Of a DNA stretch of 64,000 nt, positions 41,451-52,919 are shown in pieces. Position 1 is the stretch's first letter. Each line of letters begins with the position of its first letter. The notes beneath the pieces were generated by a model. It had not been told where the DNA came from. It saw only the letters and a program-made list of their open reading frames with translations, and did no database searches. Made by a program: the position numbers and the translations under genes. Source of the DNA: Flectonema sp. DT1601 (lineage: Eukaryota > Euglenozoa > Diplonemea > Diplonemida > Diplonemidae); NCBI GenBank assembly GCA_964019425.1, contig OZ025780.1, positions 266,001 to 330,000 of the forward strand, given 5' to 3'.

Positions 41451-43295
41451 TTAGTTGCTATTCTTTGCTTCGGCTTCAACGGCATCCCACCAGGCCTGTG
41501 GTTCCAGACAGCTGGTGGGTGGGCCGTCGTACTGCATGGCGGAAGTGAAGAGTCTCGCGGTGGCGAGGTACGGGTCGATGTTGGAAGCAGGACGGCGATC
41601 TTCAAAGTATCCTTTTCCGTCACGCGCTACGTCATTCCCAATGCGAAGGGAAGTGTGTCGGGTGCCAATTCCGTGTGTAAATTCCGACAGTTTCGACGTT
41701 TCGTGTGCTCCCGTCATTCTTTGGTTGTTGTCACCTCCGTAAAACTTGATATCATCCAAGAAGGTGCCAGCCATGTTCTCACATGCTCGTTTGATAGCAT
41801 CCAGTCCACCGCTGACCCGCATAGCCTTCGTGCTGAAGTTCATATGGCAACCAGACCCGTTCCAGTCTCCCTTAATCGGCTTCGGGTCATAGCAGATGTC
41901 CAGTCCGTACTTCTCAGCTATCTTCGCGTACACCCATCGTGACATGATCATGTGGTCGCCTTGTTCAATTCCAATGCAAGGACCCACTTGGTACTCCCAC
42001 TGGCTGGGTGCCACTTCAGCGTTTACACCTGACAGCTTCAGACCCATCTTTAGACACGACTGATAGTGTTCCATCACTACTTCTCTACCACATACTTGTG
42101 AACCGTTACCACAGTAGTAATCTCCTTGAGGACTTGGGAATCCGTTCTCAGGCCACATGAATGGCTTTCCGTTCTTGAAGATGAAGTACTCTTGTTCCAA
42201 TCCAAACATCGGTTCATCATCAGGGTGAGCGTCGAAGAACTCTTTCGCAATCTTACGTGTGTTGTTCTTCTCCGGAGACCCGTCTGGGTAAAAGCATTCA
42301 TTCAGTATAACCTGTTAGTTATTTTATTGAGATTTTTCCTTTCGAAACCCACCAATCCCATTCAGAAATAGGACATTATAATTAGAGGGGATGATGACAA
42401 AGATTTCAATTTTGACGAACATTCGAGTTCTCGAATGCTCTGGAGAGTAGCGAGGTGGAATCAGGAAACACATCATCGGTTTTTGCATAAACTTTGTGTT
42501 AAAATCCGTGATTTTGAAAACTTTGTGTGGAATTAAAGGTTTTCCCTATTTTTTTTTCTTTCCATTTTAGGTTCGATTCCCGGTGACATCATTTTTTCGG
42601 ACGACCAAAAAATTGTGTTTTTCAAGTTACAAAAAACCCTGTTACTCAGGTGCTTTGTACTCGTGTTACTTCATTAATCCCGACGGAATTTTAACTTGAC
42701 GTTACGTACTTGGCTAAAGAAAGCCGTGTGTGTGATGTGAGTAAATACTTACACGACACGCCATCACCTGATTTTTCATTCACAGGTCCTGCTGCAAGTA
42801 AAAGACTGCAGTCAACTACAAACGTCGGTCCAATTCAACGGACACAGTCCACTTCGTTGTTTTGAGTGTTTTTATGTTCTGAGTCTTCTGCTCAGTTCCG
42901 TAAGAAGAATCTACCATCACCAGTCACTTGAATGGTGATGGTGGAGACACGCTTCGCAATCTGGAGTTGGATGGTTCCTAACCTCTTGACGAACCACCAA
43001 TTTCTTATTTTGGTTATGAAATTAAAACCTTTTGAAAAAATAATAATGAAAGACGACATACCTTAGCGTTATTAATAAAAGGATGATTGTACATAGCCAC
43101 GGGATGAATAACAATTTCAGTATTCTTACCTCTGTGTTGCCCTGTAGAAGATCCATCAAAGTTCCACACAGGCATGTCTTCTAAAGTTACTTTATCAAAG
43201 CTGACACTCGTCACGGTCTTGTATTTTGATCGGAGGTCACTGAAGGTGTCTTTTCCACTGATCCAGACGTACTCTGCAATCCATGGTGCTGACAT
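41451..43295 (-). CDS. Glutamine synthetase type II, tandem copy 2, two exons
   Basis: Exon 1 is 43295-43062 and exon 2 is 42311-41451, again 364 aa. Exon 2 is identical in protein to copy 1; exon 1 has Ser instead of Asn at residue 30. The intron is 750 bases, shorter than in copy 1, and contains the inverted block. The same catalytic elements are intact. It is co-directional with copy 1 at an offset of 2789 bases in exon 2. Near-identical coding sequence with rearranged introns suggests that exons are being homogenised or that the duplication is young. Two head-to-tail copies fit dosage increase in a genome with polycistronic transcription. Confidence 0.95.
42520..42680 (+). repeat. Dispersed element with B-box-like core, in GS intron 1 (copy 2)
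   Basis: TTAGGTTCGATTCCCGGTG then TTTTTTCGGACGACC and CAAGTTACAAAAAACCCTG, homologous to 39905-40090 but shorter upstream. Confidence 0.35.
42858..43013 (-). repeat. Inverted counterpart of intron block 40402-40577
   Basis: Reads CAGTCCACTTCGTTGTTTTG through CCACCAATTTCTTATTTTGG, the reverse complement of the block in copy 1, placed between the same flanks (CAATTCAACGGACA on the left, TATGAAATTA on the right). Confidence 0.85.
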
Positions 43296-44005
43296 GTTAA
43301 AAGGTTTTGTAGGAGTAGAAAATATCCTGTTGGAAAGGTTAAAGATTTAATTAACAACAGCCGAATACACGGTATTGTCATCTAATGTTTTTTAATTTGC
43401 TGTTGGAAGGGACGTAACAAAAAGTTTGAAGAAGATTACTAATTAGAATTCAGTACGTAGGTTGGTAGCGAAGAGGAGGGGCGCAATGATTAGGTGCGGG
43501 GAAATTCTTCAAGTTAAAAAAACAAAAGGGGATTTGTTTCCTATATTCGATTTGGGAATGTTGAGGTGCAGCTGTTTAACAAACATGTGTTCCTCATTTT
43601 TTTTTCTCTTCTTCTTTTTTTTTTTTTCTTGACAGGCTACTGCGCAGCAACCAATTTCGCCACACTGCTGCTCATTTGCTTATTCTGTCGTTTTCATTTG
43701 TCTTTTTTTTTTTTTTTTCCATTTTCTGTAAACGTCAGCCTTGGACTTTGACGCTGAGGAAGTCAGAATATGCAACCAACCTAAATAACGGAAGCAAAAA
43801 AAATAAAATAATAAAAAAGTAATAGAAAAATTTAAATTAAATTTAAAACGAAAATAACTTTCAACTCTCGCTTCGTTAAGAGATGTCAATGGGGTGTTTC
43901 ATGCGGTTACGTGTATGTAAGTGCGCAAAAGATGAATCGCAATAGTTTTTCACCTAAGAAATTTCAATAGAATCACGTGAGACTGCCCAAGGTTCTGGGA
44001 GAAGG

Positions 44006-44036
<31 letters not shown>

Positions 44037-47000
44037 TAGGGAAAAATGGTAGTCGTTTTTTTTTTTTTTTTTTTAAATTTTATTTGTTGCGCAATATTAG
44101 AAGAAGTAGCCACAGGGTGGAAAAAAAAAAACGATAAAAACCCCCAAGACCCAACTGTTGTTGTTCATTCAGGTGAACAACTAGTCGGATTACTCTTCTT
44201 CTTATTGTTATCGATTTTGAGGAATGTATGGGTAAAAAAAAAAAAAAAAAAAAAAGGGTCAGTAACTTTTAGCCCGAAATCGGTCGGGTCTGTAAGTTGT
44301 GCTACTTTCGAAGGAAAAAAAAAAAAAAAAAAAACTTTTAAAACCATTTAAGATCGCGAGTTAAACAACAAAGCCCAATGGGCTTCAGCTCCAGGCGAAC
44401 TAGCAGTTTTCTATTTCACAAAAAAGAAGAGAAGGCTTGCACGGTTCAATGTTCAACCTCGCACTACATTCTTCTTATCAACCAAAGTTACGTTGAGTAT
44501 AAAACAAATTAAAAAAGAAAACAAGAAAGCGGCGTCTTAGATCGTTAAAGTTGTAAGCCGTCATTTCTTTCTTCTGCTGTGTGATTCACGATTTTTCTTC
44601 TTACGTTTTTTTTTTTTGTAATCAGACTCGAGAGAAAGTGGGAAAAAAAAAAGAATAAAAAACTATAAAAAGTCAGCTATAATATACATTTTATTCCATA
44701 TGAGGAAGCGCAGTACGTCAGTACATAAAAAAAAAGGTTAAAAAAAAAAAAAAAAAAAAACTGGAAAATAGAATTTTCTTTTTCTTTGTTGGTTTTATTA
44801 TAAAAATAGCAGTTTCGCGCACCCCTTTCGAAAAGTGTCCCGTGAGGGTTCTATAAGCTCTGTATGATGCCCAACTTAACGTATTTCTAACAGCAAGCGA
44901 TAGAATGGTAATGATTAATTTAAGGAAAAGATAAGACATACATATATAGCCTGTTGTGTATTGTGGATTTTTTTTTTTTTTTTTTGTTTTGAAAAAAATT
45001 CAACAAAAAAAAAAAAAAAAAAAGTCCGAAAGAAGGAAATAGTACGCACGCTACTACTGCCTAAGTTATCGCAATTTTTTTTTAAATAATCACCAAACTA
45101 AAAATAACAAATGCTTGATTTTCAAGTGGAAGGTAGACTGAGCGATGACAAACGAACAAGTATTATATTAAAAAAAAACAACAAAAAAACAATCCCGTGA
45201 GGAAGGCCGTGGTAAAAGATACTACAAGTGTGGCATTGCACCATTTTGTGAGTTTTTTTTTTTTTCTTTTTCTTTTCTCTTCCTTTTTTTTTTTTTTTGA
45301 GCTTTCCTTCACCGCCATTCATTCATTCTCTTTCCTCGAAAAAACAATTCCTTTTGACCATGCAAAAGGAAGTTAAAAAAAAAAAAAACCGTAACAAATC
45401 GAAAAAAAAGAAAACGCTACAAAAATGTTAAAGATGACGAACGAAAAATCGTTTTTAACTTTTCTTTCGAAAGCAGTCTCTGATTTTTGTATAGTTACCA
45501 CATCAGAAGAAAAGAAACGAAAAATTCAAAAAAAATTATCAGCAATATTTTTTTTTCATCATAACAACTAAAAAGAATTATTTAAAACAAAGGTCAGACA
45601 TCAATAACAATAAAAAAAAAAAAAAAAAAAAAACAACTCGCGAGCAAACGGAAAAAGTACAATAATAGGTACAGCTGCAGCTGTCCAAGTCACCACTCCA
45701 TTAGAATTCAAAAAAAAGCAACAAACAAAATTGTCCTACTACTTTTTTAAAATAAGTAGTTACGTGACAAATAGCTGTTCTCCGTTCTCTGTCGGACGAG
45801 TCCACCAGAAAGGATTGCTTGTACTTGATTGAATTAAGTAGACAAACGTGATTGCATACCACCATCGAATCTACGAAATGCGATGCTACTTTAATATAAC
45901 TATATGCAGCAATCAACTCCAGTAATCAATAAGCAACCTTACAGCAACTCCGTCCCCGTTTCGAACGGGTCTCAAGCCAATCGCCGCAACATACCAAAAA
46001 GTGGTGACCGTTCTGAGACACTGTTGACCGACAATTGTAGTTAACCGTGGCAAAAAAAAAAAAAAAAAAAGAAAACTATAAATTGAGAGTTGGAAATACG
46101 GAATTTGAATTATTTTAAAACAGCTTCAACTTAACAACAATTCAATGTTTGGGGAAGGAGGGGCGCAAAAAAACCTTCATCACAACGAGACAACAGTAAT
46201 CTGGACAGGTATATCAAAAAACGAAATTACTTTTTTTTTTTTTTTTTGATCCTTGCCTTTTACGATTCCATCGGCCGAAAACAATATCTACACCGCCATA
46301 CTCTACGTGGATTTGAAAAAAAAACAGTTTCAAAATGAAAAACGAAATTTTCCAAAAAAAAAAAAAAAAAAAAAGAGGTGTGTCGACTAAGTTATACAAC
46401 TAATCGCGGGAATGGAGAGAACACGATAAGAGAACTATATCGTATGGCCATGGAAACATACCAGTACAGCAAAATCAACATCTTTCTACATTGTGAAGGA
46501 AGTCTTGCGAGGGGATATCTATTGCTTTACTTATTGTAAGAACTACCTAACTTACTATTCGTGTAACAATTTCTGATGCTGTGGTTTACCTTATATGAAA
46601 GTAAAAAATATGGGGAAGTGAAAAAAATAAGGTTTGTACGTATGCTTTTTTATTTTATTTTTTATCTTTTTCTATTTTATTTCACACGGTACGTGCCAAT
46701 CTATTATAAATATCTGCAAAAAAAAAAAAGAATGAATTCTTCAAATTCGATTCCCGAGGATCACTTTTTTTTCGACGAAGGAAAAGCACAATAAATCGAT
46801 TGCAGAAAAAAACCGATTTCCTTGAAATGGTTTTTCATCAACGATTGTTGTGCATAAAAGGAAAGGACTCAGGGATCACAATTTGAAAAGAGAATTCCCT
46901 GTAAATGTACACCAATAATATGAGGTGATTTCTGCTGTTTTTCAAGAATAAAAACCAAAACGAGGGGGGGCAAGTCATCAAATCATCACATTCTGCTTAG

Positions 47001-49375
47001 GAGCAGCAGAATTGCGATTGAAAAAAAAGAAAAAAAATAAAGAAATTCACCGCCGTTAAATTATAGACAAACTGAATCTTCGCAATCAGATAAAAATGTA
47101 GCACTACCTCAGAGGCGACTAATGAGTTGTTGCCGGCTTGGTAATCAACTCCGGTAGGAGACGTGGGTAATGTAGTGAAAAAAAAAAAGAAAATTGGGAA
47201 GGGCGAGGCAAAGAAGAAAATGGGGAAAACCGACGAACTTTATTTCATTCAAAGAGCTCCGCCGTTTCCCAACTCCATCACAACACGGCAAGCAGCGAAC
47301 GTCTATCAATACAAGGATAGGAGAAAAAGAAAGTTCGTTATCGTTGCAGGCCACTTGGAGCGATGCCAGAATTCGACTTGGTATCAAATCTTTGGGAGAA
47401 GAAGAGCTGAGAAAGGATGGGGGGAGAAAAGAGAGAGAAAAGTTTTTTTTTTTTTTTTGCTGAGGTTGAAAGAAAATCCCTCTCCAAAGTTCAGCAATTT
47501 TTTTTTTTTTTTTTTTTCCCCCAGCTACCAACACTCATCACAATTGTGATTAAAAAAGTTCAATAAATTTTACAAATGAAACAAAATTTTGCGTTGGTTG
47601 AGAACGATATAAGGCTCTCCCCCGTGTCTCCGACTGATCAGAGATTTGCCTTCGAGCTTCATTCTATTCTACTTACCTTACAGAGGAACGACAGACATAG
47701 ACGAATCTAATTTCAAAAGAATTTATTATTTTATCATCCGTCAAAGATGATTAAAACTCAAATAAATAGACATGTGCGTCTTTGCGTGAATCCTTCTTAA
47801 TAGCTGATCATAAGTAAATATGTTGCAACACATTCGCATGTTTAAGTGTTTTGTTAAATGCTTGTCCTTGCCACAGTAATACAAATCAGTCGGGGGGGTG
47901 AAATATTGTTTTATTTTTAGTAGCGTTCAACTCCGGTCTCAGGTAGCAAAAAAAATATTAAAAAAAAAAAAAAATTGAGAAATTTTTCATTCACGCAAAT
48001 TGAATTACCTCACCTCCCAAGGGAAAGCGAACTGCTATGAAAACAGCACACTTACAGCTGCGGGAGGAGAGTTTTTCTCTCTCTCTCTCCCAGTCTACAC
48101 CAGTGAGTGATCGTTCGACATCATAAAGAATACATCAAGGCGCAAAGAAAAAAAAAAAAAAAAAAAAAAAAAAAGGGTTCGCAACCACTTCTACTACTAC
48201 TACTACTACTACTAAACCATTTCAAGGTTAAAGTTTCTTTCTCTAGGAAAAGGATTTGTTGTCTGCATAAAATATTTGTGCATTCCAAGTCGGAGAGAGT
48301 CCAAACTGTACACAATATTCTCACCTAAGTGCTAACTAATACGACTTAGCTCCAAGTTAATTGTTTTTTTTTTTTTTTTTTTTTTTCCCCCTTCCGAAGA
48401 AAAAAAAAAAAAAAAAAAAAAAAAAGTCAAACAATTTTCTGCCAATGAAGGCATGTTTGTGCAGACCAGAGAAACAAAAATAAAATAAAACAAAATAAGG
48501 TGGTCGCTCCCGAATAGCATTTTTTTTTTTACAAGAGAAAATCTCTCAAAGTCAAATCATTATCTTGTTTGAGGTACATGAATTAACAACAGGTGCTGAG
48601 CAAGCACCTACCACTTTTTTCTGTTTTTTTTTTTCCAAGTTTTTTTTAAAGAAATTTCTTCTTTATCATGTTTCGGGGGTGTAGTCGCAGGTAAAATCAA
48701 CAAACATAAAAAAAAAAAAAAAATGATGATAAACTCACAATAACGAATAAAACAACAGAAGAAAAAAAAAAAAAAAAAAAAAAGGGGAAATGAAAATAGC
48801 GAAAACTTGAGTTTCGGGGAAGTAGGAAAAAAAGGGATCTTCTTAACTTGTTGTTGCGCACTAAATTGATTGCTTCAGGACTCATCCAAAAAGACAAAAA
48901 AAAAAAAAAAAAGATACGCAACCATTTTTACAATCGAGCTTCGGAGTTTTAGGGGAAAAAAAAAAAAAAAAACAGCTCTCTATGACTAAACTTTTTCGTA
49001 AATGATTTTACATCGTTCCTCTTCATTGTTTTTTTTATTCCTTCTTTAGAAATAATTTTTTTTGTCCAAAAAAAAATAAAAAGCTCTGTTCCAGTTTTCG
49101 AGGGCAATACAATGCAATTTAATAAAAATGAATTTTTTTTTTTTTTTTCTTACTTGTCAATCTACTTCAAGGTTATTTAATGTAGGAGGTATGTATCCCT
49201 CCGCAAAACGTCATCAAAGACTCCATATATTATAATCAATATTTCTAACTTATCTGCGTACATACAATGTCTCGTATCCTAGATTAGAATAGCAAAAAAG
49301 AAGCTGCCAGCTGTAGCTTTTTTTTTCCTTTTTGAATTTGTCAATTTCAAACACTCGCTTTTGAAACCACATTTG

Positions 49376-49408
<33 letters not shown>

Positions 49409-50375
49409 ATATTGCAAGCGATCTATACTCATGCTGCTTAACCTTTTTTTTTTTTTTTTTTTCTTTGTTGTTTAGTAGCAATTAGAGAACGCGGCAAAAA
49501 AAAATGCTGACAACAGTTTTCTCTCGAAAAGTACTGTAGTCGCTATGTCGCAAAAAAGTTAATATTCTAGTGGTATAGTAGTAATAACAAAAAAAAAAAC
49601 GAAAAAAAAAATAATAATAACAACAAACTTTAATGTTCGAAATGACGAACGAAGTACAATACAAAAAGTTGGTTCCATTTGAATCTCTTGTGACACAGAG
49701 AATACCAAGTTAAAAAAAAAATGACCTTAATTTTCTTTAACACCGAAGGAAAAAAAAAAAAAAAAAAAAACACCATTCAGATTAAGAAACCCCGTGTTAC
49801 TTAATCGTTGCTTTTTTTTTTTTTTTAATGTTTGTTTTTCATATTCTGTACAACTCTAAAAAAAAAAAAAAAAAAAAAAAAATTCAGACCCGATGAATAA
49901 CCCTTTAGTAGGTGGCTTATTGTAGCAAACTAATTGTAGTTTCGGGAAGTTTTTTTTCTCTCTCTTTTTTTTTCTTCTTCTTATAAAAATGTATTTGTGT
50001 GTGTCTATTTTAAAAAAAAAAAAAAAAAAGTTTACTTCTTATTATTCACAAAATCTATAGTTTTCCATTTCCGATATAATATATATTTTTTTTGTGTAGT
50101 ACTTGACAAAGAAAGCAAAGTTCTTTTTAGTTTTGCTCTAGCCCGATATGAAAAATTCTCAACAAGTTTGAGTTAATGCATTGTGTGTGTGTGAACTCTA
50201 CGAGGAGCCTCCACTCTTCCAACCATAGTAATGAACAGAGGTCTTATTTGTTTCCTTTCAGACAAAAAAAAAAAAAAAAAAAAAACAATATTATTTACTG
50301 TAGTGAACGAATGACAAGTGGACTAATCGCGTCCTGGTTTTTGTTGGACGAGTGTCTCGATACCCAACCGTGACT

Positions 50376-50407
<32 letters not shown>

Positions 50408-51661
50408 ACCATACATTTCATTAAAATAATGACTGTGGCCTGCATGATTAGGAATTATTTTTTTCAATTTCACTGCTTACATTAAACAGTGTATTCTCAC
50501 TCAATAGTTTGGTATGCTCAGAGAACACACTTCCATATTTACCTCTAACAAAAGAGGATTTTTTTTTTTTTTTAAAATAATGCGTTCAAACAACATGGGA
50601 ATGAAAATGAGAAAAGGGAGTGAGTTTGCGGGTTTGCGGGGGGAGGTATCAAAAAAAATCATGGGGATCAGCTGGCTTTTCTGTGGATAAATAAAAATAA
50701 CCACCTTCTTTGTGGTTGGTCAGAGAGAGAGAGAAAGAGAGAGGGGAAACACAGAATTTGAGATTAGTTTGTTCATTTTACTTTTTGTTTCCCCACACCG
50801 ATTAATGTTTCCCCTCTGAGAATTTGTTGAAACAACAAAAAAAAAAAAAAAAAAAAAAAAAAGTCCAGTCTCAACGCAACAGAGACTCATCCAATGAAAA
50901 ATGTTATTCAGAATACCAATGCTGGGAAATCCCAAAATAAAAAGCGAAACAGAAATATTTTAATTTGCGTTTTCGGGTTCTTTAAAGCGAGAACCAAGAG
51001 AGGATCTAAAAATGTCACCTCCACTGTTCTGTTCTGTTCTTTTTTTTTTTTTTTTTTTTACATGCGTGAAACCTTATTTTTATGTTTTTTTTCTTCTTCT
51101 TCTTTTCTTTTTGGTAACTTCACAGACAGTTTCTTTTTTTTAAAAAAAAAACTAAAAGAAAAATAAGAAGAAAAGGAACGAAAAAAAAAAAAAAAAAAAA
51201 ATGCTGGGTAAAAATAATTGTTAAAAATAATTGTGATGTCAACGTCGGTGAACGTTGGTGGTGTTTTCTTTTTTTTTTTATTCAACGAAAAATAATGGGA
51301 AAAAAAATTGGGATGTGGAGAGAGAGGGAAAAAAAAAAAAATTACACCACCACGTTAAAACAACACAATACCAACACCAGCAAAACGAACTCGCAATTCG
51401 AAACTAAAAATAAGGGAAAACTGAAAACTTATTTATACTCAAAATAACGTTTTTTTTTTTTTTTTTTCTTTCATAGTGGTTCTGCTTATGTACAAGCAGA
51501 ACCCACATATGTTAAAAGTTTTTTTTTTTTTTTTTTTTTTTTTTTCATGTTTGAATTTTTCTCACACCTCATCCATTAGACAAGGCCAAAAAAAAAACGA
51601 GCATCTACAAGGGTAAGAAAAAAAAAAAGGAAGAAAAACAAAAAAAAACAAGAGTCAGTGC
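43296..51661. other. 8-kb gene desert packed with poly(A)/poly(T) tracts
   Basis: No credible gene on either strand. Dozens of A or T runs of 10-30 bases occur, often as paired A-then-T or T-then-A tracts (48364-48425, 49375-49462, 51040-51200, 51455-51545). Other notable sequences are a (CTA)n run at 48190-48213, CTCTCTCTCTC near 48077, and a weak B-box-like copy at 46735. Open frames here translate to Lys or Phe homopolymers. It may contain unrecognised noncoding RNA genes, a transcription start zone, or the 5' region of the downstream minus cluster. Confidence 0.6.
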
Positions 51662-52474
51662 TTAGTAGTAAGCAGTTGGTGGTGGGACTCTCTGGGTGTA
51701 GAATGCTGGGGAAACTTTGTCATTCATGTCGTAGTCAAAGTCTGACCAGTTAGAATAAGAAGAATCACTGGAGACTACACGGCAGTGTCCATGACTACGA
51801 TTATGACCCATATCACAATCATAGTCTCCAGAGCTTGAAGCAGTCGTGTACATTTGTGACATCATACTTGCTTGTGAATCACCTGACGACATTCTAGTGT
51901 GATATGGTCTCTTTGGAATTGATGGTCTGCTGTACTTTGAATTACAATCAGAACATTCACAGACCGATCCAAACACTGAAGTCGTATGATGTGGGAATGG
52001 TGTCGGTGTTGGTGTCGTCTTTTCAGTTTCAATGACGATCATTTTCACTTCAGCCTCTGGAAATGCTTTCGCCAAATCACTCATGTACGGCGACAAGTTA
52101 ATCTTACCACCTGACGGCTCATAATGAAGATACAATCTGCTCGAGTCAAAAGTGTACGATGTGTGCATGACTCTGATGTTGGTACTGTTCTCAGGAAGGA
52201 TCTTGTTCGCAACCATTCTAGCGTTAATCTCCCTCTCGACTATCGCTCCTTCCCAGTATTCTGATTCTGCAGTAGTAGCGAATCGGTAAATACTTCTGAC
52301 TCCATTCAGTCTTTCATCACTGTTGACAACCTCCTCACAGGAAACAACAGCACCCAAATCCAAACCTTTATTCTCAGCCTCAATCATTACGTGATCACCG
52401 TGCTTGTACTCGACGGTGCTGGTGAAAAATTCTGTTCTTCCCCACTTGAATTGAACATTGTTGAGAAAAGTCAT
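51662..52474 (-). CDS. PSP1-domain protein, 270 aa
   Basis: Residues about 5-165 match the PSP1 C-terminal domain (YaaT/RicT family): VQFKWGRTEFFTSTVEYKHG then GDHVMIEAENKGLDLGAVVS, a helical middle with REINARMVANKIL, then MHTSYTFDSSRLYLHYEPSG and LAKAFPEAEVKMI. The domain is found in bacterial RicT and in many kinetoplastid proteins, where it is often linked to RNA or ribonucleoprotein functions. The C-terminal 100 residues are Ser/Tyr/Pro-rich and disordered, with a CECSDC cluster. The start at Met 52474 was chosen because TTTTCTCTCTACAG, a strong acceptor, ends 34 bases before it. The 17-codon upstream extension would run through that acceptor. Confidence 0.75.
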   Translation of the reverse strand: MTFLNNVQFKWGRTEFFTSTVEYKHGDHVMIEAENKGLDLGAVVSCEEVVNSDERLNGVRSIYRFATTAESEYWEGAIVEREINARMVANKILPENSTNIRVMHTSYTFDSSRLYLHYEPSGGKINLSPYMSDLAKAFPEAEVKMIVIETEKTTPTPTPFPHHTTSVFGSVCECSDCNSKYSRPSIPKRPYHTRMSSGDSQASMMSQMYTTASSSGDYDCDMGHNRSHGHCRVVSSDSSYSNWSDFDYDMNDKVSPAFYTQRVPPPTAYY

Positions 52475-52919
52475 TGTTGTGAATAAGGGAGTTGTAAGAC
52501 GCCTAGACTGTAGAGAGAAAACCATAAAACCATTAACTTAACATCTGTTAAGGATTCAACTTAACTTAGCCTTTGGTTTCCAAAGTAATCCATGTATCTC
52601 TTGCTCGATTGTTAACCCGATTAGATTGCTGATACAAAAAAAAAGTATTTTTTTATTCATTTAAAAAAAAAAAAAAAAAAAACAATAACTGAAATTCGAA
52701 AACGCGGACCAGACGTCAGATAGGAAAGTCCCGACTTAGAAATTGTTATAAAATACACTTTCGGGGGCTGGCTGCGGAGAACACTACCGGGAAGAGGTGT
52801 TTCCCGACGACCTATCAGTCAATTTAGGTACCAGCAGTAAAGCCATGCGCTTTACTAATTTCATAACCTGCTTTTTTGAGGTTATTCGGTCCAAACAGGT
52901 TGGAAGTCGTTATTGGAGA
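52475..52919 (-). other. Intergenic spacer
   Basis: About 445 bases with A-runs near 52637 and 52662-52682. No gene seen. Includes the acceptor of the PSP1 gene at its left edge. Confidence 0.45.
52508..52509 (-). promoter_or_regulatory. Candidate splice acceptor before PSP1 gene
   Basis: GGTTTTCTCTCTACAG on the - strand, 34 bases before the start codon; one of the best pyrimidine-AG sites in the window. Confidence 0.5.

Noticed and set aside
45950-45980. T-arm-like CCCGTTTCGAACGGG as a tRNA gene
   Set aside because: No matching acceptor, D or anticodon arms lie upstream at tRNA spacing.
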